Made by a program: the position numbers and the translations under genes. This document shows, piece after piece, positions 11,970 through 20,214 of a stretch of 53,647 nucleotides of DNA (position 1 is its first letter; each line of letters opens with the position of its first letter). A model generated the notes under the pieces. It saw only the letters and a list, made by a program, of their open reading frames with translations. It was not told the origin of the DNA and made no database searches. The stretch is from JBMNGG01 sp050949705 (GTDB lineage Bacteria > Bacillota > Thermosediminibacteria > Thermosediminibacterales > Tepidanaerobacteraceae): positions 1 through 53,647 of the forward strand of contig JBMNGG010000019.1 in the NCBI GenBank assembly GCA_050949705.1. Direction: 5' to 3'.

Positions 11970-12968
11970 CTAGATATTTTGTACCTTCTCAATGGCTTTA
12001 AAAAGCTCGTCCCTTTCTAAAGGTATAATATCTCTTTCTTCTTCTTGGGAAACGATGAAATTACCACTGTCTATAACTTTTCCAATTTTTGTTGCAGATA
12101 TGCTCTGTGATTTTAAGGCTTCTAATACCTTATCTCCTATTGGTGTACATATAAGCATAGAACCGCTGGAAATAAGACCTAGAGGGTTAATATCAAAAAT
12201 TTTACATATATCAAGTGTTTCAGGTAAAATAGGCAGACTATCTCTAAAAATTCTTATTCCAACTCCAGAAGCCTCTGCTACTTCATGACACGCACTTAAT
12301 AGACCACCTTCAGTGATATCGTGCATAGCGGAAACACCAATATCTGATGCAATGATTCCTTCATTAATAACACTTATACTTTTTATAAGATTTTGGGCTT
12401 TATCAATAACACTTTGGGGAACTTTACCTTTAAGATATTCCTCATAATCTGAAGCTAATATTGCTGTTCCCTCGAGTCCTAAAGATTTTGTTACTATAAC
12501 ATCATCTCCTGGTTTTGCCCCTGAAGAAGTAACGATTTTATCTTTAGAAGTCACACCAATAGCAGTAGCGGAAATAACGGGTTTAGTAACTGCTGGAGTA
12601 ATTTCACTATGACCTCCCAACACCTCAATGCCTATGTCATTGGCAGCCTCATGAATACCTTTCATCAGGTCCTTAAGGATTTTTTCATTTGAACCTACGG
12701 GTAGCAATAATGTAACCAAAATACCTATTGGTTTTGCACCACAAGCTGCTATATCATTACAAGAAACATATACTGAAAGATGACTACTACTATTATCGGC
12801 ACCGGTAATAGGGTCGGTAGAGAGAACAGCCACCTTATCGCCAAAATCAATGATGCTGCAGTCTTCTCCTAGCCCGGAGTGGACTAGGACTTCTTTTCTA
12901 AGCTTGCCTGTATACGGATATACGCTAGACTTTAAAATATCTGGCGGTATTTTCCCTATTTTCAACAT
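11970..12968 (-). CDS. AIR synthase-related (PurM/HypE-like) protein
   Basis: 332-residue member of the PurM/HypE/ThiL/SelD ATP-binding superfamily. Visible are the N-terminal glycine-acidic motif LGEDCSIIDFGDKVAVLSTD, the phosphate-binding GGHSEITPAV near residue 120 and the C-terminal domain HDITEGGLLSACHEVAEASG near 216. It resembles stand-alone AIR-synthase-like proteins more than true PurM or HypE; HypE would end in a conserved C-terminal cysteine, whereas this ends KVQNI. The ECF S component lies 8 bp upstream, so the two form an operon. The substrate is unknown; ATP-dependent phosphorylation or dehydration of a small metabolite is plausible. Confidence 0.82.
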   Translation of the reverse strand: MLKIGKIPPDILKSSVYPYTGKLRKEVLVHSGLGEDCSIIDFGDKVAVLSTDPITGADNSSSHLSVYVSCNDIAACGAKPIGILVTLLLPVGSNEKILKDLMKGIHEAANDIGIEVLGGHSEITPAVTKPVISATAIGVTSKDKIVTSSGAKPGDDVIVTKSLGLEGTAILASDYEEYLKGKVPQSVIDKAQNLIKSISVINEGIIASDIGVSAMHDITEGGLLSACHEVAEASGVGIRIFRDSLPILPETLDICKIFDINPLGLISSGSMLICTPIGDKVLEALKSQSISATKIGKVIDSGNFIVSQEEERDIIPLERDELFKAIEKVQNI

Positions 12969-12976
12969 TAATCACC

Positions 12977-13465
12977 TCAAAATCTATCTTCATCGTTAAA
13001 TGATATATCTTTAAGCCTACTATGTAAAAACAATGCTATAACAGCGCCGGAAGAAACCTGAATAAAATCACCAGTAAGTTCTACCGGGACAGCCCCTATT
13101 CCGTAAAGTATTCCTGCGGCTAGGGCATAACATGCCATCATAACAAGACCTCCTATAGCCACTGCCAGGAATTTGTTTCTGTTGGCTAAAGTTCCTACTA
13201 TATACCCTTCAAGCCCCTTAATGACAAATGTTATTGGAGCCCAAACAGGATACCCACCTATAATATCCGCAATAGCAGAACCTACCCCACCTATTAATGC
13301 GCCGGGAACACCTCCGTATAGTAAAGCAATTAAATAAATTACCGCTTCTCCTAAGTTAAAGTACAAATTAAAAGTGGGAACCGGAAATCGAAGAATTACT
13401 GTTGCTATAACTAATAAAGCGGCAAAAAGTCCCATAGAAGCAAGTTGTTTTATTTTATCATCCAT
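12977..13465 (-). CDS. ECF transporter substrate-binding (S) component
   Basis: 162-residue hydrophobic membrane protein with about five or six helices and the ECF S-component look (N-terminal ASMGLFAALLVIATVIL, then FNLGEAVIYLIALLYGGVPG). It would bind a vitamin or precursor and use a shared energizing module encoded elsewhere. Start ATG 13465 was chosen for its GGAGGTTATA SD site; an upstream in-frame start at 13498 would include that site. It is the first gene of a two-gene operon with the AIR-synthase-like gene, suggesting uptake plus processing of one metabolite. The substrate cannot be read from sequence. Confidence 0.85.
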   Translation of the reverse strand: MDDKIKQLASMGLFAALLVIATVILRFPVPTFNLYFNLGEAVIYLIALLYGGVPGALIGGVGSAIADIIGGYPVWAPITFVIKGLEGYIVGTLANRNKFLAVAIGGLVMMACYALAAGILYGIGAVPVELTGDFIQVSSGAVIALFLHSRLKDISFNDEDRF

Positions 13466-13605
13466 AAAAATTATAACCTCCGGGAAAAATAATAGCATAT
13501 TTAAAACTAATGGTATTATACCAGAATAATATTACCTTTGCCAAAAAACTTAAACTTTATAGAAAATAAATTGCCCAGCAGGTAAATGGTATTCATCGAC
13601 TGCTA

Positions 13606-13634
13606 TTGATTTTTTAGAAGCGATTGGATATAAT
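13606..13634 (+). promoter_or_regulatory. Promoter of T-box-serS
   Basis: TTGATT (13606-13611), 17 bp, TATAAT (13629-13634); transcription would start near 13641, at the beginning of the T-box leader. Confidence 0.75.
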
Positions 13635-13640
13635 ATAAAA

Positions 13641-13858
13641 CAAATTATAAAGAACACTGCAATGATGGGGAAAAGTAAACACAGATTTTTTTTCAGAGAG
13701 CCGACGGGTGGTGAGAGTCGGTATAAGACTGTGTTGAATTCCGCTCCGAAGCAGCACTTAGAAGTGCCGGGATGTAATTCCGTTATAACAATGAAGTATA
13801 TATAAGGGTGGCAACGCGAGTCCTCTCGCCCCTTGGGGGTGAGAGGATTTTTATATAT
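13641..13858 (+). promoter_or_regulatory. T-box leader of serS (serine specifier)
   Basis: The T-box core AAGGGTGGCAACGCG is at 13804-13818, followed by a strong terminator (arms 13821-13832 and 13836-13847, then T5). The upstream part contains the AGTA-type element near 13673 and a candidate specifier TCC (13740-13742, serine) in GAATTCCGCTCC. Uncharged tRNA-Ser should stabilise the antiterminator and switch on serS. The 133-residue ORF antisense to this leader is spurious. Confidence 0.92.
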
Positions 13859-13899
13859 TTTTTTGCTAATGATAATAAAGAAGTTTAGGAGGTAAAAAC

Positions 13900-15177
13900 A
13901 TGCTTGATGTGAAGTTACTAAGACAAAACCCCGAAATGGTGAGAGAGGCACTGGAAAACAGAGGAACCGCAGTAGACCTAAGTGAATTTTTGGAACTAGA
14001 TGAGAAGCGCCGCAACTTATTATTCGAGGTAGAAAAACTAAAAAACCTCCGTAATCAGGAGTCGGAAGAAATCGCCCGAAAAAAGAAAGCAGGGGAGCCT
14101 GCGGAAGAACAAATTATTCGCATGAAAGAAGTATCAAAAACAATCAAAGAGCTAGATGGTGATGTAAGTGCTATAGAGGAGAGCCTCCAAAATATTCTAC
14201 TTACAATACCTAATATTCCAGATGCTTCTGTTCCTGTGGGGAAAAGCGATGAGGATAATGAAGAAGTCCGCGTATGGGGCGAACCTACTAAATTTGATTT
14301 TGAACCAAAATCACATTGGGATATAGGTGAAAGTTTAGATATACTAGACTTTGAACGGGCTAGTAAAATAACAGGGTCTAGGTTTACCGTTTACAAAGGA
14401 GCAGGGGCACGGCTGGAAAGAGCTTTGATCAATTTTATGCTTGATTTGCATATAGAAAAACATGGTTATAAAGAAATATTACCACCATATATAGTAAATC
14501 GTGATAGCATGACAGGCACAGGACAATTACCAAAGTTTGAAGAAGACGCTTTTAAGCTTTCAAATAACAATGATTATTTCCTAATACCGACTGCCGAAGT
14601 GCCTGTAACAAATCTGCACAGAGATGAAATACTATCCAAAGAGGATCTTCCAATATGTTATGTAGCTTATAGCGGTTGCTTTAGGGCTGAAGCTGGATCT
14701 GCAGGTAGAGATACAAGAGGTCTTATAAGACAGCATCAGTTCAATAAAGTAGAGTTGGTTAAATTTACAGATGTAGAATCTTCAATGGAAGAGTTAGAAA
14801 AACTTACTGCAAATGCAGAAAAGGTACTTAAACTATTGGAGTTACCCTATCGTGTAGTAAATCTGTGTACGGGAGATTTAGGATTTTCATCAGCAAAAAC
14901 TTATGATATAGAAGTATGGATGCCAAGTTATAATAGATATGTAGAGATATCTTCTTGCAGTAATTTTAAAGACTATCAGGCAAGACGAGCCAAAATACAA
15001 TACCGACCGGAAAAAGGTGCAAAACCCATGTATGTGCACACATTAAACGGTTCGGGACTCGCCATAGGCAGAACAACAGCTGCCATTTTGGAAAACTATC
15101 AGCAGGCTGATGGTTCTGTAATAATACCAGAAGTCTTAAGAGATTATATGAGGGGTATGGAAAAGATAGAAGCTTAA
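13900..15177 (+). CDS. serS: Seryl-tRNA synthetase
   Basis: Class II synthetase that charges tRNA-Ser and tRNA-Sec. The 425 residues match the family length. The N-terminal tRNA-binding coiled coil (about residues 27-105) is followed by the catalytic core with TAEVPVTNLHRDEIL near 233, motif 2 GCFRAEAGSAGRDTRGLIR near 263 and motif 3 LNGSGLAIGRTTAAILENYQ near 383. AGGAGG precedes the ATG. It is controlled by the T-box directly upstream. Confidence 0.97.
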   Translation: MLDVKLLRQNPEMVREALENRGTAVDLSEFLELDEKRRNLLFEVEKLKNLRNQESEEIARKKKAGEPAEEQIIRMKEVSKTIKELDGDVSAIEESLQNILLTIPNIPDASVPVGKSDEDNEEVRVWGEPTKFDFEPKSHWDIGESLDILDFERASKITGSRFTVYKGAGARLERALINFMLDLHIEKHGYKEILPPYIVNRDSMTGTGQLPKFEEDAFKLSNNNDYFLIPTAEVPVTNLHRDEILSKEDLPICYVAYSGCFRAEAGSAGRDTRGLIRQHQFNKVELVKFTDVESSMEELEKLTANAEKVLKLLELPYRVVNLCTGDLGFSSAKTYDIEVWMPSYNRYVEISSCSNFKDYQARRAKIQYRPEKGAKPMYVHTLNGSGLAIGRTTAAILENYQQADGSVIIPEVLRDYMRGMEKIEA

Positions 15178-15185
15178 AAAGTTGA

Positions 15186-15213
15186 GACGGCTCATTTTAG
15201 ATGATGAGCCGTC
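15186..15213. terminator. Terminator between serS and the DUF1540 gene
   Basis: Ten-bp perfect stem (15186-15195 with 15204-15213) lying between two convergent stop codons, with A/T tracts on both sides; probably bidirectional. Confidence 0.7.
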
Positions 15214-15218
15214 AAAAA

Positions 15219-15461
15219 TTATTTTTTGTAGATACTATCTTCTCTTATGTTAGGTGAGTTAGCTTCAACAAAGGTTTTACAACAGGTTTGCATACAAGAG
15301 TTTACCGGTGTTTCTTGGGCAATACTAGCTTGAGGTGCATCAAAACTATCGGGCATTGTGCTTCCAAGGCTGTCGGATGTGACCATGATTTCCGAAGCAT
15401 CACAGATATTACCATTTTTCCAATAATGACAGTTGGCAACACTGCAGTGAATTTTTGCCAC
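15219..15461 (-). CDS. DUF1540 cysteine-rich protein
   Basis: 80 residues with the DUF1540 spacing: CSVANCHYWKNGNICDASEI at the N-terminus and a second cysteine group SCMQTCCKTF near residue 55. The eight cysteines suggest metal or Fe-S binding, but the family has no firm function and is common in spore-forming Clostridia. It starts with GTG, chosen for the AAGGAGG site six bases upstream and the MAKIHC start typical of relatives. Monocistronic and convergent with serS. Confidence 0.85.
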   Translation of the reverse strand: MAKIHCSVANCHYWKNGNICDASEIMVTSDSLGSTMPDSFDAPQASIAQETPVNSCMQTCCKTFVEANSPNIREDSIYKK

Positions 15462-15581
15462 GAAAAATCCTCCTTTTTTCTTATACTTTAGTTTTTAGTT
15501 TGACTAATATAGTTCATAACTATGCCGGAAAAACATGGTTTTTTAAAAATATGAACGTAAATCCCTTGTGAATACTAAAAT

Positions 15582-15599
15582 AGCGGGGATATCCCCGCT
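15582..15599. terminator. Terminator after the 463-aa permease gene
   Basis: Perfect 18-bp palindrome AGCGGGGATATCCCCGCT just past the permease stop codon, followed on the minus strand by ATTTTAG. Confidence 0.7.
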
Positions 15600-15603
15600 T
15601 TTC

Positions 15604-16995
15604 TTACATCAAAAACATAACAGCAACAATAGTTGACATTATCAAACCTACAATGACTGGTATAAAGTTTTTTCTTGCCAAATCGAGCACCGGAACACCT
15701 ACAATACCGGCCACCGCCACAAGAGAACTCCAAGCTACAAAGGTACCGCCACCAGACCAAATAGCACCCATCTGTCCGATAGCTGCAAGGCCTGCTGCTA
15801 CAGCTTGATTTCCACTAGCCATGGCACCGGACAAAGTACCTGTCATGGGTAGACCGGAAAATCCAGAGCCGTCCAAGCCTGTAATTGTGCCAAGAATTAG
15901 CATTCCAAAGGCAGAAAGGAAACCTTTTGGCGGAATAGTTTGAGCAATCATTTCTCCCATATCGAAAAGGTATCCAGGAGCTCCTTCGCCCAAAATTCCT
16001 GCCACTGCTTCAGGATTGCCTAACAGGAAAAATCCTGCTATAGGAAGAATTTGGCCCATAACTTTAAAAGCAAAGACTAATCCATCAGTTAAATGGTCTG
16101 CTATAACATCAAGAGCGTTAACTTTTTCTGTCAGAAGAGTAGCAACTGTCATAATCAATATAGCAGTTCCACCCAGCAAAGCCGAGGCATCGCCGCCGGT
16201 TATATTGAAACGGAACATTGCAAAAACAACAAGGACCATAGAAATAATTAAAAACCATGTTAAGAATGGTGCATAGGCTTGACCCCGGTATTCTCTAGCT
16301 TGAGGCTGTGTTGTAGGGCTAGAATCGTCGGAAGCGGCTATTTCCTTTAGCCCTACTTCTTTAAACATTCCTATTTCTTTTCTCATCATATAATATGCAA
16401 TAGCTAGAGCTGGTATCCCTGTGACTAGAGAGAGAACAAGTACGCGAATATTCAGTAATTGTACGGGTATCCCCGCTGACGTTGCAGATAGCATATTAGC
16501 ACCTTGAATGACAATATCACATGAAAGTGCCATACCTTGACCGGCTATAGCTATGGCAACAGCAGCAGCCATGGGAGGCAAGCCTGCTTTTACCGCTACG
16601 GGAACAAGCAAAGCACCGACTAAAGGAACTGCCGGAGTCGGCCAGAAGAAAACGGATACAACAAATGTGGTGACTGATATGACAATATAACTGATAAGTG
16701 GCGTGACTAAGAACTTTTTCAGAGGGACAATTAGCAACTCGTCAGCTCCTGTCACTCTAAGGGATTGGAGCATTGCATACATGAGTCCGATAATTACAAA
16801 AACGCTTCCCACTTCGCCTAATGCAGCCATACATGCATTAAAAAGTGTCTGAGCTGCTGAGGCTAAAGAACCGTGATAAAGAAAGCCAATCAAAAGAGTA
16901 GAAACAATACATGGAATGAGTACATTTCGCCTTAAAATCATAGTCACCACAACAACGATGGTTCCCAACGCATATACCCAGTGAGCGAGTGTCAT
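15604..16995 (-). CDS. Polytopic permease, ion-transporter type
   Basis: 463 residues, almost entirely hydrophobic, with about 11-12 predicted helices and a hydrophilic central loop (about residues 205-235). Repeated small-residue, Gly- and Pro-rich re-entrant-like segments (FFWPTPAVPLVGALLVPVAV near 120; GTITGLDGSGFSGLPMTGTL near 370) resemble the two-fold arrangement of GntP/NhaC/DctM-type secondary transporters. I do not recognise the exact family, so the substrate is left open. AGGAGGG precedes the ATG. It is monocistronic and terminated by the palindrome downstream. Confidence 0.7.
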   Translation of the reverse strand: MTLAHWVYALGTIVVVVTMILRRNVLIPCIVSTLLIGFLYHGSLASAAQTLFNACMAALGEVGSVFVIIGLMYAMLQSLRVTGADELLIVPLKKFLVTPLISYIVISVTTFVVSVFFWPTPAVPLVGALLVPVAVKAGLPPMAAAVAIAIAGQGMALSCDIVIQGANMLSATSAGIPVQLLNIRVLVLSLVTGIPALAIAYYMMRKEIGMFKEVGLKEIAASDDSSPTTQPQAREYRGQAYAPFLTWFLIISMVLVVFAMFRFNITGGDASALLGGTAILIMTVATLLTEKVNALDVIADHLTDGLVFAFKVMGQILPIAGFFLLGNPEAVAGILGEGAPGYLFDMGEMIAQTIPPKGFLSAFGMLILGTITGLDGSGFSGLPMTGTLSGAMASGNQAVAAGLAAIGQMGAIWSGGGTFVAWSSLVAVAGIVGVPVLDLARKNFIPVIVGLIMSTIVAVMFLM

Positions 16996-17426
16996 AAAAA
17001 CCCTCCTATCTTAATTTTTGGACGAAATTAAACCGATAATTAAGACAAGTATATGAAATTAAGAAAATTTAATCACCTCCTCTTAATCGATTGTGCTAAT
17101 TGTAGTAGATATATATTCTTCAAAAGATATAAAAATCCTTCTAACAATTGAGCAAATTAGCAAAATGGTAAAAATTACATGAATGACATTATCACACTTT
17201 CCATCTATTATATGCATGTGACAAGATTTTTGATAACATTAGCATATCTCTTACATATTATGAGATTTACTGTGATATTATACTTTAGCCCTTTTGTTTT
17301 ATCCTAATCAGTAAATTTTTGATGAAATAAGTTTGATTAATAGAAGGAAAAATATACTATTATGTAGAATATTTCGGTGAGTAAACCTATGTATAAAACC
17401 TTACAGAGAAAGTTGGTAGGAGATTC
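16996..17426. other. Intergenic; possible permease promoter and orphan SD site
   Basis: No gene is seen. On the minus strand a TATAAT (17207-17212) could be the -10 of the permease transcript, giving a long leader. Within that leader lies a 10-nt perfect match to the anti-SD (AGGAGGTGAT, complement of 17072-17081) with no adequate ORF behind it. Confidence 0.4.
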
Positions 17427-17894
17427 ATGGGCAAAAAAATAGGTATAATTTCTGATACTCACGGGCTTGTGAGAAAAGAAGCAATAATGGCTTTAAAAGG
17501 ATGTGAAATGATCATCCATGCAGGTGATGTAGGGAGACCTGAAGTTATTGACGAGCTTAAGCTTATCGCCCCTGTTATAGCTGTTCGTGGAAATGTGGAT
17601 AGGGGAATTTGGGCGGAAGAACTTCCCCTAACAGAAGTTGTACAGATAGAAAATGTAAATATATGGGTAATTCATGATATAAGCACATTAGATATTGATC
17701 CGAAAGCTGCAGGAATCAATGTGGTTATTTATGGCCATTCTCATAAAATGAAAAAGGAATATTTGGATGATGTCTTATATGTGAATCCTGGCAGTGCAGG
17801 TCCAAGAAGATTTGATTATCCTGTAAGTCTAGCATTAATGAAAATTGACGAAGATACAATTGATGTCAAATTTATAGACTTAGGCGAAATATGA
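17427..17894 (+). CDS. YfcE/MJ0936-family metallophosphodiesterase
   Basis: 155-residue single-domain calcineurin-like phosphoesterase. The metal-binding motifs appear in order: SDTHG (9-13), HAGDVG near 36, RGNVD near 54 and YGHSHK near 108. The usual histidine-glycine before the fourth motif reads VIHD. Members hydrolyse phosphodiesters in a Mn2+/Ni2+-dependent way; the natural substrate is unknown. TAGGAGATTC precedes the ATG. It is monocistronic with its own terminator. Confidence 0.88.
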   Translation: MGKKIGIISDTHGLVRKEAIMALKGCEMIIHAGDVGRPEVIDELKLIAPVIAVRGNVDRGIWAEELPLTEVVQIENVNIWVIHDISTLDIDPKAAGINVVIYGHSHKMKKEYLDDVLYVNPGSAGPRRFDYPVSLALMKIDEDTIDVKFIDLGEI

Positions 17895-17959
17895 CATTTC
17901 CCGGGAAAAGCATTATCCATTAGAAATTAAATCGACATAATATGTCTTATAAATGAAAT

Positions 17960-17997
17960 CCGAACCAATTGACCGATAGCATTGGTTGGGATTTTTT
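17960..17997 (+). terminator. Intrinsic terminator after the phosphodiesterase gene
   Basis: Ten-bp stem with one mismatch (arms CCGAACCAAT 17960-17969 and ATTGGTTGGG 17981-17990), followed by ATTTTTTT. A 13-nt palindrome GACATAATATGTC lies just upstream at 17934-17946. Confidence 0.75.
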
Positions 17998-18122
17998 TAT
18001 TGTTTTGGCTAATTGTTAGGGTTACTTGGAAAGTTCATTAGTCTTGTAAACACTTTCCTGATGATACTAGAATACCTGGCATTTATAGATTTATATAATG
18101 CAACTTTAATATAACACCTATC

Positions 18123-18172
18123 ATGGACTTATGTCGATAAATGCAAGAATGTTATTATTGACATAAGTCCAT
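18123..18172 (+). promoter_or_regulatory. Putative operator: 13-bp inverted repeat upstream of the Fe-S/MinD cluster
   Basis: ATGGACTTATGTC (18123-18135) and its exact complement GACATAAGTCCAT (18160-18172) are separated by 24 bp. The right arm covers most of the -35 box at 18158. It lies upstream of the predicted transcription start, so it would act as DNA rather than as an RNA hairpin. Confidence 0.6.
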
Positions 18173-18186
18173 AATAGTATTATAAT
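18158..18186 (+). promoter_or_regulatory. Perfect consensus promoter of the Fe-S/MinD cluster
   Basis: TTGACA (18158-18163), 17 bp, TATAAT (18181-18186). A further motif at 18196-18211 (complement GTCATTTGTTCATAAC) falls at about +3 to +18; it resembles GACATATGTTCATTAC at 18 bp into the DUF134 promoter region (21303-21318), with 13 of 16 positions identical. Confidence 0.8.
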
Positions 18187-18277
18187 GAAATTGATGTTAT
18201 GAACAAATGACCATAATGACAAATAGGCAAAAAGTATTAAATAATATTTAAATAATCCTCGAAATGAGGTGAAAGAT

Positions 18278-18319
18278 ATGCCGACAGGTGGTATGTTGTT
18301 TCCGCTAAATTATTATTAA
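18278..18319 (+). CDS. Tiny leader ORF 1 (13 aa)
   Basis: MPTGGMLFPLNYY, preceded by GAGGTGAAAGAT, in the leader of the MinD-type ATPase operon. It is too short to judge as a protein; a leader peptide or a remnant of a DUF5320-like start are both possible. Confidence 0.35.
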   Translation: MPTGGMLFPLNYY

Positions 18320-18348
18320 CAATTTCATAGGCAAAGGGTGGTGAAAAA

Positions 18349-18384
18349 ATGGAACCTGCTTTTGCCGAAATAATAAGTAAATAA
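18349..18384 (+). CDS. Tiny leader ORF 2 (11 aa)
   Basis: MEPAFAEIISK, preceded by GGGTGGTGAAAAA, between leader ORF 1 and the first ATPase gene. Listed because of its SD site and position; it may not be a product that persists. Confidence 0.3.
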   Translation: MEPAFAEIISK

Positions 18385-18432
18385 ATATTTATTGATATAT
18401 GAGTTTAATATGAACTTTTTAGGAGGTAAAAG

Positions 18433-19263
18433 ATGAAGATAGGTATTTTAAGCGGAAAAGGAGGTACAGGCAAAACAACTATTTCCGCGAGTTTGGCAAT
18501 ATCAGTGCCGTCATGCCAGTACATAGATTGCGATGTGGAAGAACCTAATGGAGCTATATTTTTAAAGCCCAAGCTCGAAGAAAAATCACCGGTAAAAGTA
18601 TTAGTACCGGAAATAGATATGACCAAGTGCGATTTTTGCGGTATTTGTGCCAAGACATGTCAATTTAATGCTATTGCTGTAGTGAAGGACCAAGTTCTTT
18701 TATTCCCTAAAATATGTCATCATTGTGGAGCATGTAAAATAGCCTGCCCCAAAGATGCATTAAAAGAAGTGGAAAGGACTATTGGTGAAGTTGAAGCTAA
18801 TTTTGACGGTACATTTGTCCAGGGAAAACTTGATATAGGTGAGCCTATAAGTATACCTATTTTAAGTGAATTAAAAATGCGCATAAGGGAAGATATGTTA
18901 GTTATACTGGATTGTCCGCCTGGGGCATCATGTGCAGTGGTAAATTCTATTGAAGGCTGTGATTATTGCGTATTGATAACAGAGCCTACACCCTTTGGAC
19001 TCCATGATATTAAAATTGCGGTACAGCTTGTAAGAAATATGGGAATACCTTTTGGTGTTGTATTAAATAAAGCATCCATCAACAATAAGCCGATATATGA
19101 TTTTTGTCAAAGTGAAGCTATTGATATACTAATGGAAATTCCTTTTTCCGAGGAAATTGCTCAAAGCTATTCAAAGGGCATACTCCCAGTTGAAATTAAT
19201 GATTCATGGAAAGAAAAATTTAAAGAGCTATATGAAAAAATTGAAAGAGGTGCTTGTAAGTGA
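18433..19263 (+). CDS. MinD-family P-loop ATPase with inserted 2[4Fe-4S] ferredoxin domain (first copy)
   Basis: 276-residue member of the Mrp/NBP35/MinD-type group. The N-terminal deviant Walker A is GKGGTGKTT (8-16). A ferredoxin domain is inserted at about 58-110 with CDFCGICAKTC (66-76) and CHHCGACKIACP (95-106), each CX2CX2CX3C. The Walker B-like region is VILDCPPGASC near 160. Such proteins are thought to help assemble or move Fe-S clusters, or couple ATP hydrolysis to electron transfer; none is well characterised. AGGAGG precedes the ATG. The next gene overlaps by 4 bases and is a paralogue, suggesting a heterodimer. Confidence 0.9.
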   Translation: MKIGILSGKGGTGKTTISASLAISVPSCQYIDCDVEEPNGAIFLKPKLEEKSPVKVLVPEIDMTKCDFCGICAKTCQFNAIAVVKDQVLLFPKICHHCGACKIACPKDALKEVERTIGEVEANFDGTFVQGKLDIGEPISIPILSELKMRIREDMLVILDCPPGASCAVVNSIEGCDYCVLITEPTPFGLHDIKIAVQLVRNMGIPFGVVLNKASINNKPIYDFCQSEAIDILMEIPFSEEIAQSYSKGILPVEINDSWKEKFKELYEKIERGACK

Positions 19264-20132
19264 AGCAGATTGTATTTATAAGTGGAAAAGGTGGAACAGG
19301 AAAAAGCACCCTAGTATCGTCACTTAGTTTACTAGTTCAAAATAAGATGCTTGCTGATTGTGATGTGGAAGCCCCAAACTTGCATATTCTATTGGAAGGT
19401 AAAATCTTAGAAAAAAGAGACTTTTTTGGTGCAAAAAAGGCTGTAATTGATTCATTAGCTTGCATAAAGTGTGGTTTATGTAGAAAAACATGTAGGTTTG
19501 ATGCTATAAGCCAAGAGTTTGAAATAAAAGCCATGAAATGTGAAGGCTGTGGAGCTTGCACATTGGTATGCCCTCAAAATGCAATAAAATTAGAAGAAGT
19601 AAAAATAGGCAAAACCTATGTATCTAATACCCCAAGAGGAACTTTTTCCCATGCCCTCCTTGATATAGGTGCTGAAGGCTCAGGGAGACTTGTGACAGAA
19701 GTAAGAAAAAATGTAAATGATTATAAAAAGGACGAAGAATGGTTACTGATTGATGGTTCTCCAGGTATAGGCTGTGTTGTTATTGCTTCTATTACAGGAA
19801 CGGATGCAGTAGTTGTAGTATCTGAACCTACAAAGTCCGGGCTAAGTGATTTGGAAAGGGTATTAGGTGTAGCCAACCATTTTGGTATACCTGCATTTGT
19901 CTGTATAAACAAATATAATTTAAATCTAAAAGTAACTTCAGAGATTGAATACTACTGTGAGACTAACCAGTATCCTGTTATAGCTAAGATACCCTTTGAT
20001 CAATCTGTAGTAAAAGCTTTACAGGAATTTAAAACTCCTATTGAAGCAGGTAATAATGTGATTACATATGAGATTAAAAATATGTGGGCAAGGCTCACAA
20101 AAAAGATTAAAGAGCTTGATTGTACTAATTAA
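19260..20132 (+). CDS. MinD-family P-loop ATPase with inserted 2[4Fe-4S] ferredoxin domain (second copy)
   Basis: 290-residue paralogue of the preceding protein, starting with GTG inside its stop codon (GTGA). It has deviant Walker A GKGGTGKST (9-17), ferredoxin motifs CIKCGLCRKTC and CEGCGACTLVCP (about 68-105), and Walker B region LLIDGSPGIGC near 162 with DGSPG where the partner has DCPPG. Tight translational coupling and matched domains argue that the pair works as one complex, with the inserted clusters as the redox or cluster-carrying part. Confidence 0.9.
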   Translation: MKQIVFISGKGGTGKSTLVSSLSLLVQNKMLADCDVEAPNLHILLEGKILEKRDFFGAKKAVIDSLACIKCGLCRKTCRFDAISQEFEIKAMKCEGCGACTLVCPQNAIKLEEVKIGKTYVSNTPRGTFSHALLDIGAEGSGRLVTEVRKNVNDYKKDEEWLLIDGSPGIGCVVIASITGTDAVVVVSEPTKSGLSDLERVLGVANHFGIPAFVCINKYNLNLKVTSEIEYYCETNQYPVIAKIPFDQSVVKALQEFKTPIEAGNNVITYEIKNMWARLTKKIKELDCTN

Positions 20133-20214
20133 AAATATTTTTTGATGGAAGGAGGTTAAGGTAAAATTAAAAGCTGTTAATGAGAATTCATAATTATTTC
20201 AAGGAGGTGAGTTT

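Noticed and set aside
13550..13951. 133-codon ORF antisense to the serS leader
   Set aside because: It covers the T-box and the serS start, has no SD site, and its sequence is explained by the RNA element.
18123..18172. Transcription terminator formed by the 13-bp inverted repeat
   Set aside because: There is no T-run, the loop is 24 nt, and it overlaps the -35 of a perfect promoter; an operator fits better.
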